In this document: positions 34,037 through 43,057 of the stretch, piece after piece
How positions within the stretch are numbered: position 1 is the stretch's first letter
How the letters are laid out: each line of letters begins with the position of its first letter
Assembly: GCF_029051725.1 (NCBI RefSeq)
Contig: NZ_JAACFU010000024.1
Coordinates: 1 to 64,000, forward strand
Direction of reading: 5' to 3'
Source of the DNA: Bradyrhizobium sp. CSS354
GTDB taxonomy: Bacteria; Pseudomonadota; Alphaproteobacteria; Rhizobiales; Xanthobacteraceae
Length of the DNA stretch: 64,000 bases
Program-made: the position numbers and the translations under genes
Notes under the pieces: model-generated
What the model saw: only the letters and a program-made list of their open reading frames with translations
What the model was told of the DNA's origin: nothing
The model's database searches: none

Positions 34037-34708
34037 ATGGCCGCCAAAGCCCTTTCGGTCCAGCCGACCATCGATCCCTCGGCGACGCTGCACGACACCA
34101 GGCTTGGAGCCTACACCGAGGTCGGTCCGCGCACGATGCTGCACGAGGTGACGATGGGCGATTACTCCTATGTCGTGAACGACGCCCAGATCACCTACAC
34201 CACCATCGGAAAATTCTGCTCGATCGCGGCGATGACGCGAATCAATCCGGGCAATCACCCGATGCACCGCGCCACGCAGGCACACTTCACCTATCGTTCG
34301 AGCGCCTACTTCGAAGGCGAGGGCGACGACGCGGAATTCTTCGACTGGCGGCGCCAGCATCACGTCCATATCGGTCATGACGTCTGGATCGGCCATGGCG
34401 CGATCGTGCTGCCGGGCCGCGACATCGGCACCGGCGCGGTGATCGCGGCCGGCGCCATCGTCACCAGGGACGTTCCGGCCTACACCATCGTTGCCGGCAA
34501 TCCGGCGCGCATCGTTCGGCGGCGGTTCTCGGAAGAGGTTGCGGGGCGGCTTGCGAGGCTCGCCTGGTGGGACTGGGATCACGACAAATTGCGTGCAGCA
34601 TTGCCCGATTTCCGCAAGCTCGGGATTGAAGATTTCCTCACGACGTATGAAGCACGAGGAAGTTCTCTCAAGGGTCCTCTTGGCAGCAAATCAAGCGCGG
34701 TCGCGTGA
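34037..34708 (+). CDS. Phosphonate-cluster hexapeptide-repeat acyltransferase
   Basis: The 223-residue protein is a left-handed beta-helix transferase of the type found only with phn genes (the TIGR03308-like family). It opens MAAKALSVQPTIDPSATLHD, has hexapeptide turns GAYTEVGPRTMLHEVTMGDY and IGHDVWIGHGAIVLPGRDIG, then AGAIVTRDVPAYTIVAGNPA. His in IGHGA is the likely base. It probably acetylates an aminoalkyl phosphonate, protecting or detoxifying it; that role is inferred from context. A triple PHO-box candidate lies just upstream, and its stop overlaps the GTG start of the next gene. Confidence 0.85.
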   Translation: MAAKALSVQPTIDPSATLHDTRLGAYTEVGPRTMLHEVTMGDYSYVVNDAQITYTTIGKFCSIAAMTRINPGNHPMHRATQAHFTYRSSAYFEGEGDDAEFFDWRRQHHVHIGHDVWIGHGAIVLPGRDIGTGAVIAAGAIVTRDVPAYTIVAGNPARIVRRRFSEEVAGRLARLAWWDWDHDKLRAALPDFRKLGIEDFLTTYEARGSSLKGPLGSKSSAVA

Positions 34709-35898
34709 CAGACATTTTTCTTGAGGGAGGCCGGACCCTGATCGGCTCCGAGCTGGTGGAGACGTCGCTTGCGCTGTCCGGACAGGACATCGCCGAGATC
34801 GATGCGTCTCGCGGGCGGGCCCGGCTTGCGATCGACGCGCGCAACCTATTGGTCCTACCGGGCATCGTCGATCTGCATGGCGATGCCTTCGAGCGGCAGA
34901 TGATGCCGCGCGCCGGGGTCGACTTTCCGATCGACGTGGCGCTCGCCGACAGCGACCGCCAGGCGATCAGCAACGGCATCACCACCGTGTTTCACGCCAC
35001 GACCTGTTCGTGGGAGCCGGGCCTGCGCAGCGCCGACAATGCGCGCGGCCTGATGGAGGCGATCGAACGGCAACGCCCGCAATTCGCCGCCGACACCCGC
35101 TTTCATCTGCGCCACGAGACCTACAATCTCGACGCCGAAACCGAGATCAACCAGTGGCTCAGCGAGGGCCGCGTCGACCTGTTCGCCTTCAACGACCACA
35201 TGGACGGCACGGTTGGGGACATGGCCAAGCCCCGCAAGCGCAACCGCATGGTGGAGCGCACCGGACTGTCGAGCGAGGAATTCGACCGCCTCGTCGGGCG
35301 TGTGCTCTCCCGCGCCAGTGGAGTGCCGGCTTCCGTGTCACGGCTGGCCGCGGCGGCACGCGCCGCCGACGTGCGGATGCTCTCGCATGACGATGCGACG
35401 CCGGTGATGCGCCAGGGCTTTCGCGCCATGGGCGTGGCGATCGCAGAGTTTCCGATCAACGAGGAGACGGCGCGGGAGGCGGCAAGCCACGGCGACGCCA
35501 TCGTCTACGGCGCGCCGAACGTCGTGCGCGGCGGCAGCCACACCGGCTGGACCAAGGCATCCGACATGATTGCCAAAGGGCTCTGCTCAGTGCTGGCCTC
35601 GGACTATTACTATCCCGCGCAGCTGCTCGCTGCGTTCCGGCTCGCCGCCGATGGCGTGCTGCCGCTGACCGAGGCCTGGAACCTGGTCTCCGCCGCGCCC
35701 GCGCGCGCGACGGGTCTTGCCGATCGCGGCGTGCTCGCGGAAGGGCGACGCGCGGACATTTTGCTGGTCGACGACGGCGTGCCGCTGCGGCCGCGGCTGA
35801 TCGCCGTGATATCAGGCGGCAAGCTCGTGCATCTCACCGACGCGACGCGGTTGCTCGGCATGGCAGCTACCCCGCGCGAAGCTGTCGTCGCGGCATAA
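34705..35898 (+). CDS. PhnM-like amidohydrolase (second, diverged paralogue)
   Basis: The 397-residue protein starts with GTG at 34705 overlapping the previous stop (GTGA). It is clearly PhnM-related: PGIVDLHGDAFERQMMPRAG, ISNGITTVFHATTCSWEPGL, RMLSHDDATPVMRQGF and GAPNVVRGGSHTGW. It differs from the canonical PhnM at 23621-24775 in the metal-site loop (HGDAFERQ in place of HTDHLEAH) and in the SGITTVFD region. It probably acts on a different but related triphosphate or cyclic intermediate. Its partners are the acyltransferase upstream and the DUF1045 protein 18 bases downstream. Confidence 0.87.
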   Translation: MTDIFLEGGRTLIGSELVETSLALSGQDIAEIDASRGRARLAIDARNLLVLPGIVDLHGDAFERQMMPRAGVDFPIDVALADSDRQAISNGITTVFHATTCSWEPGLRSADNARGLMEAIERQRPQFAADTRFHLRHETYNLDAETEINQWLSEGRVDLFAFNDHMDGTVGDMAKPRKRNRMVERTGLSSEEFDRLVGRVLSRASGVPASVSRLAAAARAADVRMLSHDDATPVMRQGFRAMGVAIAEFPINEETAREAASHGDAIVYGAPNVVRGGSHTGWTKASDMIAKGLCSVLASDYYYPAQLLAAFRLAADGVLPLTEAWNLVSAAPARATGLADRGVLAEGRRADILLVDDGVPLRPRLIAVISGGKLVHLTDATRLLGMAATPREAVVAA

Positions 35899-35916
35899 AC
35901 CCGCTATGCTCGGACG

Positions 35917-36615
35917 ATGACAAGTTTCCCCCGCTACGCGATCTATTTTGCCGCAGGCGTCGACAGCGCCCTCACCCGCTTCGGCGCGGAGTTGCTCGGC
36001 TACGATGCCTATACCGGCAACGAGCTGCCCTTTCCCGCTGACGCATCGCGTCCCGCGCCGGACTGGCGCGACATCACCGCCGATCCCCGCAAGTACGGTT
36101 TTCACGGCACGCTGAAGGCGCCGATGGCGCTCGCGCCGGACAGGACAGAGGCGGAGCTCTTGGCGGCCTGCGCGGCCTTCGCCGGCGAGGCGCGGATGAT
36201 CCCGGTGATCCGCCCGGTCGTCGATGCCATCAGCGGCTTCATCGCGGTCATTCCGGCCGAGCCGGTCGATGCGCTCCAAGAGCTCGCCGCCGATTGCGTC
36301 CGTGCGTTCGATGGCTTTCGCACCGCCCTGACGGCAGAGGATCGCGCGCGTCGCAAGCCCGAGAAGCTCAGCGAGCGACAGCGCGACTATCTCGATCGCT
36401 GGGGCTACCCTTACGTGATGGAGGAATTCCGTTTCCACATGACGCTGACGGGGCGGCTTAACGCGGAGCGGCGCGGGCCGATTCTGCAGATGCTGCGGGA
36501 AAGGTTTGCTGCTCTCGGTCTCAAGACGCTTGCGATCGATCGCGTCGCGCTGTTCAAGCAGGATGACGCCAAAGCTCGCTTCCGCATCATCGGCGAGTGG
36601 GCCTTGACGCAGTAA
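35917..36615 (+). CDS. DUF1045 2H-phosphoesterase-fold phosphonate metabolism protein
   Basis: The 232-residue protein begins MTSFPRYAIYFAAGVDSALT. Two HxT motifs, KYGFHGTLKAP (about residue 67) and EFRFHMTLTG (about 175), are the paired catalytic His-x-Thr elements of 2H phosphoesterases, which open 2',3'- or 1,2-cyclic phosphates. This family occurs almost only in phn clusters. No phnP (the cyclic phosphodiesterase that opens ribosyl 1,2-cyclic phosphate) is in the window, so this protein is a good candidate replacement. It is the third gene of the divergent accessory operon. Confidence 0.87.
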   Translation: MTSFPRYAIYFAAGVDSALTRFGAELLGYDAYTGNELPFPADASRPAPDWRDITADPRKYGFHGTLKAPMALAPDRTEAELLAACAAFAGEARMIPVIRPVVDAISGFIAVIPAEPVDALQELAADCVRAFDGFRTALTAEDRARRKPEKLSERQRDYLDRWGYPYVMEEFRFHMTLTGRLNAERRGPILQMLRERFAALGLKTLAIDRVALFKQDDAKARFRIIGEWALTQ

Positions 36616-36618
36616 GCG

Positions 36619-37326
36619 TCAGTGCCAGCTCGCGAGATTGAAGCCGAGCGCCACAACGCCAACCAGAATGAGGCTGGTCGACCAGATTACATCCAGATTG
36701 AACCAGCTTCGCGAGACGAACCTCAATCCCAGATGGCGGTAGACCAGCCATGCCAGGCATCCGCCGGCGCTGACCATGGCGGCAACGTGCACCAAAGACA
36801 CCAGCACCGCCATCCCGAGACTCGCCTTCATCAACGCGCCGGCGGCCTCATGGCCGGCATCGAGTTCGAAGGCCTGGCAGAGCCCGAGATAGATCGGCAC
36901 GAGCATCAAGGCGGCGCCATGAGCAATGGCAACGGCAAATGACCAGAGCGCCAATTGCGTCGGCGGAATTCGTGCCAGCGCGCGCGGATGGCGCCGCTCG
37001 ACCAGCCGATAGACGCCGAAGCCGATGAGGAGAAGGCTCGCGCCGAGCTGGATCGAGCGCTGCCACTCGGCCAGCACGAGCAGGAGCGCGAATGGCAGCA
37101 GTACGAGAAGTGTTGCCAGGAGATGTCCGGCCGCCAGAGCCCACAACGCACGAAAGAGCGCGCGCGGGCTCTTGTCCATGAGCCCGGCCGAAACGGCGAG
37201 CGGCCAGCCCATTCCCGGATTGACCCCGTGATAGAGACCGCTCGCAACAAGAGCGAGCCACAGCCAGCCCTGGCTCGCGTGTGCCCAATCTAGGCCGACG
37301 GGTAGCAAAAGGAGTCCGTCGAACAA
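36619..37326 (-). CDS. Multi-pass membrane protein (annotated ArcD-like in relatives)
   Basis: The 235-residue protein has about six to seven membrane segments. Its conserved N-terminal piece is LVASGLYHGVNPGMGWPLAV, with a His-x-x-x-Pro element reminiscent of NicO/UreH metal transporters. Later segments include AALMLVPIYLGLCQAF. Similar rhizobial proteins are often labelled arginine/ornithine antiporter ArcD, but the evidence for this is weak. It begins with TTG at 37326, 7 bases after a GGAGG that lies inside the end of the methanethiol oxidase gene, overlapping it by 37 bases, so the two are translated together. Confidence 0.7.
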   Translation of the reverse strand: MFDGLLLLPVGLDWAHASQGWLWLALVASGLYHGVNPGMGWPLAVSAGLMDKSPRALFRALWALAAGHLLATLLVLLPFALLLVLAEWQRSIQLGASLLLIGFGVYRLVERRHPRALARIPPTQLALWSFAVAIAHGAALMLVPIYLGLCQAFELDAGHEAAGALMKASLGMAVLVSLVHVAAMVSAGGCLAWLVYRHLGLRFVSRSWFNLDVIWSTSLILVGVVALGFNLASWH

Positions 37327-38690
37327 TCGCCGCCCTCCAGCCTGATCTGGTGCGCACGATATCCGTCGGGGAAGCTCACGAAGTAGTTCTTGTCGAGCTC
37401 GAGGCCACCATTGCGACCGACATTGGCCATGACTTCCACACCCGGAACGCCATCGGGATAGAACTGGTCGTCCCAGGTGGAATAGAGCGAATTGGTCCAG
37501 TACACCCGCCTGCCGTCCCGGCTGATCTCGACCATCTGCGGACCGGCCGCAAATGCCTTGCCGTTCGGATGGGGGGTGCGGCGCGCGATGCCGCCGATGT
37601 GAACCGAGCCCGCAAGCTTCGGCTTTCGCGGATCACTCACGTCGTACTGGCGCATTTCACCCGTGCCCCAGCACGAGACATAGAGAAAACGATCATCCAT
37701 CGACAGGTCGATGTCGGTCACCAGCGGCGGCACGGCGCCAAAGCCCTGAAGCAGCGGCGGGAGCTTCTCCTTTGGCGCAGGCTCGGGAGGGATCGTCGCC
37801 GTCTTCTCCGCATGGAATTTTCCGCCTTCGCGCCACCAAGTCCAGATCGATGCTTCGAGATTCGTGGTGTCGACCACAACGCCTACGAAGCCGTATTCGC
37901 GAACCGGATCGTGCGCCGGCCGTACCTCCAGCGCCATCTGATGGTTGGCGCCGAGGTCGATAGTCTGCACGTTGCGACGGGCGCGAAGATCCCAGAAGTG
38001 GAGACGATGGCCATATTTGTTCGCCAGCAGATCTTCCGCGACGATCCCGTTCTCGAACTGCGGCGGCAACGCCCATTCACTCGTCACCATGTAGTCGCGC
38101 GGCAGGTTCCACCAGAAATCATAGTGCAGCGTCTGCGGACCGCGGTCGATCTCCCATCGTCCAAGGACCTCGAACGTCTCGCAATCCACGATGAAGACGC
38201 CTGGAGGCCCGTTGGTGCCGTCCTTGCCGCCGCCGCCGAGCGTGCTCACATAGACGCCGTCCGGCCCGCAATGGATGGTATGCGGCCGCGAATAGCCGGT
38301 CTTTTTGAAGACTTCCTCGGGCTCGATGATCTTGTGGATTTTGGCTTTGGTCGGATCGGGCTTGGTATCGATGATGTAAATCCGCGACGAGCGCAGCCCG
38401 GGGATGATGAGATAGCGCCGCTCGATGAAGGCATGCCCAGTGAGCGGCGACAAGGCGGAGGAGCAGGCATTCCAGCCGAAGTGATGAAACTCATCGCCCT
38501 TGTTGGGCATCGTCACGGTGTGGACGATCTGGCTGTAGGTCGGCGATCCCGGCTTGACGTCGATGACCGCGAGAGCATCCGGTTTTGAAAAATCCGGACT
38601 GAGCAGCAACGTGTAGGCAAAGTTCTCGGCAGCTGCTTCCATCGCAAGCTTGGGCGATGCGTGAAAGGTGGGATCCGGCCTCATCGTCAT
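37290..38690 (-). CDS. Selenium-binding protein 56 family / methanethiol oxidase
   Basis: The 466-residue protein is a full-length SBP56/MtoX beta-propeller. Motifs include DEFHHFGWNACSSALSPL, LIIPGLRSSRIYIIDTKPDP, SRPHTIHCGPDGVYVSTLGG, VTDIDLSMDDRFLYVSCWGT and GPQMVEISRDGRRVYWTNSL. The HHxGWNxCSS block and the histidines in TIHC are the proposed copper-site region. These enzymes oxidise methanethiol to formaldehyde, H2S and H2O2. No signal peptide is visible, unlike periplasmic MtoX. The downstream membrane protein overlaps it, so the pair may act together. Confidence 0.88.
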   Translation of the reverse strand: MTMRPDPTFHASPKLAMEAAAENFAYTLLLSPDFSKPDALAVIDVKPGSPTYSQIVHTVTMPNKGDEFHHFGWNACSSALSPLTGHAFIERRYLIIPGLRSSRIYIIDTKPDPTKAKIHKIIEPEEVFKKTGYSRPHTIHCGPDGVYVSTLGGGGKDGTNGPPGVFIVDCETFEVLGRWEIDRGPQTLHYDFWWNLPRDYMVTSEWALPPQFENGIVAEDLLANKYGHRLHFWDLRARRNVQTIDLGANHQMALEVRPAHDPVREYGFVGVVVDTTNLEASIWTWWREGGKFHAEKTATIPPEPAPKEKLPPLLQGFGAVPPLVTDIDLSMDDRFLYVSCWGTGEMRQYDVSDPRKPKLAGSVHIGGIARRTPHPNGKAFAAGPQMVEISRDGRRVYWTNSLYSTWDDQFYPDGVPGVEVMANVGRNGGLELDKNYFVSFPDGYRAHQIRLEGGDCSTDSFCYPSA

Positions 38691-39008
38691 GGCACTGCCT
38701 CCCTGTTTCGTTGGTTCGCACCAACCTGCTTCGGAATAGCGGCATAATGAAGAGTTGTTGCGCGATGTCTCGATATGCTCCGCGGGCCTGGTTGGCGAGC
38801 GTACAATATGTCATCGCCGGGCTGCGCGAAACCGCCCGAACCGCGTTAATTCGACGCTTTCAGCCGGATGGAAGCTGGCGGGATCAGGCCAGGGCGCGCA
38901 CCTCACACCGTGCATCACACTCAGTGTCGTCCCGGCCTAGTGCGCAATCGCGCACGGGAGGCGGGACACATAACCTTCGGGCGCGCTTGTCCAGGACGCC
39001 GGCAGAGG
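38691..39008. other. Intergenic region with a degenerate repeat
   Basis: No gene can be supported in these 318 bases. A repeat-like element lies at 38926-38975: GTCGTCCCGGCCTAGTGCGC, then an imperfect palindrome TGCGCAATCGCGCA (38941-38954), then GGAGGCGGGACACATAACC; this resembles another common Bradyrhizobium intergenic repeat. The promoter of the methanethiol oxidase gene should lie near 38700-38760; I could not place its -35/-10. Confidence 0.5.
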
Positions 39009-39950
39009 CTACTTCCCCCACCTCAACGCCAGCGCATCGCGCTCCTTGGCCAGCTCCAGCAGCCCTGCCCGCGTCGCCGGATGCAGCGGTTGCAACGGAT
39101 GCCGCACCGTGTCCGACTTGATCACGCCGCCGGCCTGCATCATCGCCTTGCAGGCGATCAGGCCGCACTGGCGGTTTTCGTAGTTGATCAGCGGCAGCCA
39201 GCGTTCGTAGGCGGCTTTCGCCTCTTGGCGTTTGCCGGCGAAATAGGGATCGACGATCTGGCGGATGCCGTCGGGGTAGCCGCCGCCGGTCATCGCGCCG
39301 GTGGCGCCGGCATCGAGATCGGCGAGCAGCGTGATCGCTTCCTCGCCATCCCAGGGACCCTCAATATCGCTGCCGCCGGCCTCGATCAGGCTGCGCAGCT
39401 TTGACGCGGCGCCCGGCACCTCGATCTTGAAATAGCGGATGTTGGAGAAGTCGCGCGCCAGCCGCGCGAGCAACTCGACCGACAGCGGCGTACCGGCGAC
39501 AGGCGCATCCTGGATCATGATCGGAATATTGATCGCGCCCGACAGCACCTTGAAGAATTCGACGACGCCTTTCTCGGGTACGCGGAAGGTTGCGCCGTGA
39601 TAGGGCGGCATGACCATCACCATGGCGGCACCGGCCGCCTCGGCCTGCTGGCTGCGCGCGGCGCAGACGGCCGAGCTGAAATGCGTGGTGGTGACGATCA
39701 CGGGAACGCGGCCCGCGACATGCTCCAGCACCGCATGCATCACGGTCTCGCGCTCGGCATCCGTGAGCACGAACTGCTCGGAAAAATTGGCGAGAATGCA
39801 CAGACCGTTCGAGCCTGCGTCGATCATGAAATCGATGCAGCGGCGCTGTCCCTCGAGGTCGAGCTCGCCGCGCGCGTCGAAGATGGTGGGTGCGACCGGG
39901 AACACGCCGCGATAGGGGCGCTGGGCCTTGTGTTGGGGCGTGACCGGCAT
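39009..39950 (-). CDS. Dihydrodipicolinate synthase/N-acetylneuraminate lyase family aldolase
   Basis: The 313-residue protein begins MPVTPQHKAQRPYRGVFPVA. It has the DapA-family TIM barrel: GSNGLCILANFSEQFVLTDA in place of the usual GTTGE phosphate loop, MVMPPYHGA with the catalytic Tyr, and IRYFKIEVPGA with the Schiff-base Lys. The altered loop (ANFSEQ) shows it is not DapA but a sugar-acid or keto-acid aldolase/dehydratase. GGAGAG lies before the ATG at 39950; Met at 39962 is an alternative. It stands alone. Confidence 0.85.
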   Translation of the reverse strand: MPVTPQHKAQRPYRGVFPVAPTIFDARGELDLEGQRRCIDFMIDAGSNGLCILANFSEQFVLTDAERETVMHAVLEHVAGRVPVIVTTTHFSSAVCAARSQQAEAAGAAMVMVMPPYHGATFRVPEKGVVEFFKVLSGAINIPIMIQDAPVAGTPLSVELLARLARDFSNIRYFKIEVPGAASKLRSLIEAGGSDIEGPWDGEEAITLLADLDAGATGAMTGGGYPDGIRQIVDPYFAGKRQEAKAAYERWLPLINYENRQCGLIACKAMMQAGGVIKSDTVRHPLQPLHPATRAGLLELAKERDALALRWGK

Positions 39951-40074
39951 CGAACTCTCCATCCCTGATATCTCTTACATCTGCCGCGACGCTCGCGCAG
40001 CGTCACAGATGTACCCGCCGCGTGCATCGGCGGCAATGCCGATCGCGCGACGGTGGGACGGAAGATTGTCGAAG

Positions 40075-42156
40075 TTATGCGGTCCTCACCGCACCCAAAA
40101 AGCCCTCGACCGCTACGCGGAGACGATCGGCGTCGGCGGACATTTTCGTCACGGATACCGACAGGACCGAACCGGCATTGCCCGTCTCCTGGTTGAGCCT
40201 GGCGACGCTGCCGATGGTGTCGGTGACCTCGCGGGTTCCCTGCGCGGCCTGCTGGAAGTTGCGGGAGATCTCGGTGGTGGCCGCGCGCTGCTGCTCGACT
40301 GCGGCGGCGATCGCCGTCATCTTCTCGTCGATGCCGCTGATCGCGCCGCCGATCGCGCGGATGGCAGTGACCGCCTGGCCGGTCGCGCCCTGGATCTCCG
40401 CGACCTGGCGGGAGATCTCTTCCGTCGCCGTCGCCGTCTGCGAGGCGAGGCTCTTGACCTCGCCGGCGACCACGGCGAAGCCGCGGCCGGCCTCGCCCGC
40501 GCGCGCGGCTTCGATGGTGGCGTTCAGCGCCAGCAGATTGGTCTGCCCTGCGATGGCGTTGATCATCTTCACAACCTCGCCGATGCGGCCAGCGGTCTGA
40601 TCGAGGATCTCGACCGTCGCATTGGTCTGCGCTGCCTGCGACACGGCTTCGCGGGCCTCGCGGGCGCTGGCCTGCACCTGCGCGGAGATCTCGCCGACGG
40701 ACGCCGAGAGTTCTTCGGTCGCGGCTGCGATGGTCTCGAGATTGTTGGTCGCCTGCTCGGCGGAGGACGAGACCGCCGCGGTCTGGCTGCTCGATTCCGA
40801 AACCAGCGAGCGCACGTCGGTCGCGGTGGCATCGAGCTCCTTGGTCGACGCGGCAACGCTGTGAATGACGGCTTGCACGGTGTCGTCGAAACTGCGGCAG
40901 GCTGCATCGACGGTGCCGGAGCGGGCGAGCTGGAGCGCCTGCTGCGCTTCGCGCTCCCGACCCAGGCGTTCCGCGGTCGCGGCACTCTCGCGCAGGCTTT
41001 CGAGCGCGGCGGCCATGGTGCCGAACTCGTCGGGATGTCTAGATTGCGGAACGGGCGTCGCGTAATCGCGGGCGCTGATCTTGGCGATGGCATCCAGGAT
41101 GGCGCGCACTGGGCGCATGAGGCGATTGCGGACCACGTAGACGCCGGTCAGGGTCACGGCCAGCGCGAGCAGGAACGCGAGCGACTGCACGACGAGATTG
41201 GTGAGCGCCTTGGCCTGTACCGTTTCCGCCCGGACGATCGACTGGTCGAGCGCCTTGTTCGCCACCGCGACGATGGACGCGAAGGGTGACTGACAAAGCG
41301 TATTCCATTCCGCGGCGGGCATCGCGGGCTTGCCACTGCCGTCAAAATTCTTGGTGAGCTCGCCGATCTGCTTGAGGGCGCCGTCGGTCTTGGTCTTCGC
41401 GTCCGTCGCGGCCGTCACCAGCTCCGCCGCCACGCCGGGCGCAGCCAGCAACTCGGCCATGCCCCCCCAGCCGGAGGTGATCGTGCCATCCCATTGCGCC
41501 ACTGATCGCTTCTGAGCGTCGTCGAGCGGCTTGCTGCTGTTGACGTTGGAGCGAAGGGACGAACAATGGATTCCATAACGATCGCGCACCTGCCAGGCGA
41601 AGCGCCGGACCTGGATCATGCGGGCGATGAAGGGGTCGTCCATCCAGGCACGGTTCGACACCGCGGTGGAGGCGAGGTTGGCCGTTTCGATCACCTTGGT
41701 GACGGCATCGTACCAGGAATTGGTCCGCTCGATCTTGCGTTCGGCGCGCGGGCGCTTGGCTTCATCGTAGAACAGCTGGAATTGCGGGGAGGCGGCGCTC
41801 CAGCCTTGCTTCAATGTGCCAGAGAGTTCGTCGCGGCGGGCGAAGTCGACGGTGGCAAGCGCGGCGCCGATCGCGTCGTAGCCGCCCTGCTCGGCCTTCT
41901 CCGCCGCCTCGAGTTTGGCACGCGGATCATCCTCGCCGAGGATCGCGCTCTGGGCATCGCCGCGATTGTTGCGCAGCGCCAGCACGCCATGGAAGATCGC
42001 CTTGTCGGCGGCGGCAAGCCGCGCGGTCTCGAGGCTGTCGCTGTAGCGGCCGAACGCTCCGACCATCTGGATCGCCGTAGACGCCAGCGCACCCGCAGCC
42101 AGCAGGGCCATCAAGGTCAGGAGGAGCGAACTTACCGATTTCTTAAACATTGCCAT
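40075..42156 (-). CDS. Methyl-accepting chemotaxis protein
   Basis: The 693-residue protein has a first membrane segment at about residues 8-30, a periplasmic sensor region of about 290 residues, and a second segment at about 320-342 (LVVQSLAFLLALAVTLTGVY). A HAMP domain follows to about 395, then a signalling domain. The MCP hairpin tip is EVVKMINAIAGQTNLLALNA then TIEAARAGEAGRGFAVVAGE, a canonical match. The periplasmic part has no family I can name. The start is ATG 42156 or 42150; a longer frame upstream is spurious. It is not near other che genes. Confidence 0.93.
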   Translation of the reverse strand: MAMFKKSVSSLLLTLMALLAAGALASTAIQMVGAFGRYSDSLETARLAAADKAIFHGVLALRNNRGDAQSAILGEDDPRAKLEAAEKAEQGGYDAIGAALATVDFARRDELSGTLKQGWSAASPQFQLFYDEAKRPRAERKIERTNSWYDAVTKVIETANLASTAVSNRAWMDDPFIARMIQVRRFAWQVRDRYGIHCSSLRSNVNSSKPLDDAQKRSVAQWDGTITSGWGGMAELLAAPGVAAELVTAATDAKTKTDGALKQIGELTKNFDGSGKPAMPAAEWNTLCQSPFASIVAVANKALDQSIVRAETVQAKALTNLVVQSLAFLLALAVTLTGVYVVRNRLMRPVRAILDAIAKISARDYATPVPQSRHPDEFGTMAAALESLRESAATAERLGREREAQQALQLARSGTVDAACRSFDDTVQAVIHSVAASTKELDATATDVRSLVSESSSQTAAVSSSAEQATNNLETIAAATEELSASVGEISAQVQASAREAREAVSQAAQTNATVEILDQTAGRIGEVVKMINAIAGQTNLLALNATIEAARAGEAGRGFAVVAGEVKSLASQTATATEEISRQVAEIQGATGQAVTAIRAIGGAISGIDEKMTAIAAAVEQQRAATTEISRNFQQAAQGTREVTDTIGSVARLNQETGNAGSVLSVSVTKMSADADRLRVAVEGFLGAVRTA

Positions 42157-42275
42157 GGTGTCGGGGCCTACGCTTTCTAGCGTCACCTTGCCCGCGACAT
42201 GCCAATGTTCCGTTAAGGTTTTAATCGAATTGGCGTGAGTTTCCGACCCGACAAGCCTTCCTGCAGCCCCGGATC

Positions 42276-43046
42276 TCACGCAACCTTGGTGAAATCCGGC
42301 GGACGGCGTTCCGCAAACGCCGTGAAGGCCTCGCGCGCCTCGGCGGTGCGCAGGCGCAGTCCGAACTGCTCGCCTTCGGCATTCATCTGCGCGACCAGCG
42401 CCTCGCCATTGCGCATCAGCTTCTTGGTGGCGGTGAGCGCGCCGGCCGGCTGACGGGCAAGACGCTGCGCCAGCGCGAGCGCTTCGGTATCGAGTTTGTC
42501 GAGCGGCACCACGCGGTTGGCGAGCCCCCATTCCAGCGCGGACTTGGCCGGCACGGTCTCGCCGAGCGCGAACATCTCGTAGGCCCGTGCGTAACCGATG
42601 CGCGCGGGCATCAGCTGGCTGGAGGCGGCTTCCGGCACCAGCGCTAGGCTGACGAAGGGCGTCGACAATTGCGCGTTGTCGGCAAGCACGACGAGATCGC
42701 AATGCAGCAGCATCGTGGTGCCGACGCCGACGGCGCGGCCCTGCACCGCCGCAACCAAGGGCCGGGTGCAGCGCGCCAGCGACTGGATGAAGCGCACGAC
42801 GTTGCGGCTTCCTTCCGACTTGCCCGCTGCGACCGCGGCGAATTCGCCGACGTCGTTGCCGGCAGTGAACATGTCGCCTTCGCCACGGATCAGGATCACG
42901 CGGGCCGACGTATCGGACTCGGCGGATTCGATGGCATCGGCGAGCTTGCCGTACATCGCATCCGTCAGCGCGTTCTTCTTGTCGGGGCGCGCCAGCGTGA
43001 GCGTGAGAATTCCGCCGCCGTTCTGGATCCGGACGTGCTCGGTCAT
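42276..43046 (-). CDS. Enoyl-CoA hydratase/isomerase family (crotonase)
   Basis: The 256-residue protein has the crotonase fold: LTLARPDKKNALTDAMYGKL, GEGDMFTAGNDVGEFAAVAA and VAAVQGRAVGVGTTMLLHCD, then FVSLALVPEAASSQLMPARI. The first oxyanion-hole region and the GxAxGxG loop are intact. The Glu residues of bona fide hydratases are not both evident (position E in VPEAAS is kept), so an isomerase or hydrolase role is possible. It begins 11 bases after the MarR gene ends and is probably controlled by it. Confidence 0.9.
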   Translation of the reverse strand: MTEHVRIQNGGGILTLTLARPDKKNALTDAMYGKLADAIESAESDTSARVILIRGEGDMFTAGNDVGEFAAVAAGKSEGSRNVVRFIQSLARCTRPLVAAVQGRAVGVGTTMLLHCDLVVLADNAQLSTPFVSLALVPEAASSQLMPARIGYARAYEMFALGETVPAKSALEWGLANRVVPLDKLDTEALALAQRLARQPAGALTATKKLMRNGEALVAQMNAEGEQFGLRLRTAEAREAFTAFAERRPPDFTKVA

Positions 43047-43057
43047 GGGTCTCTCCT

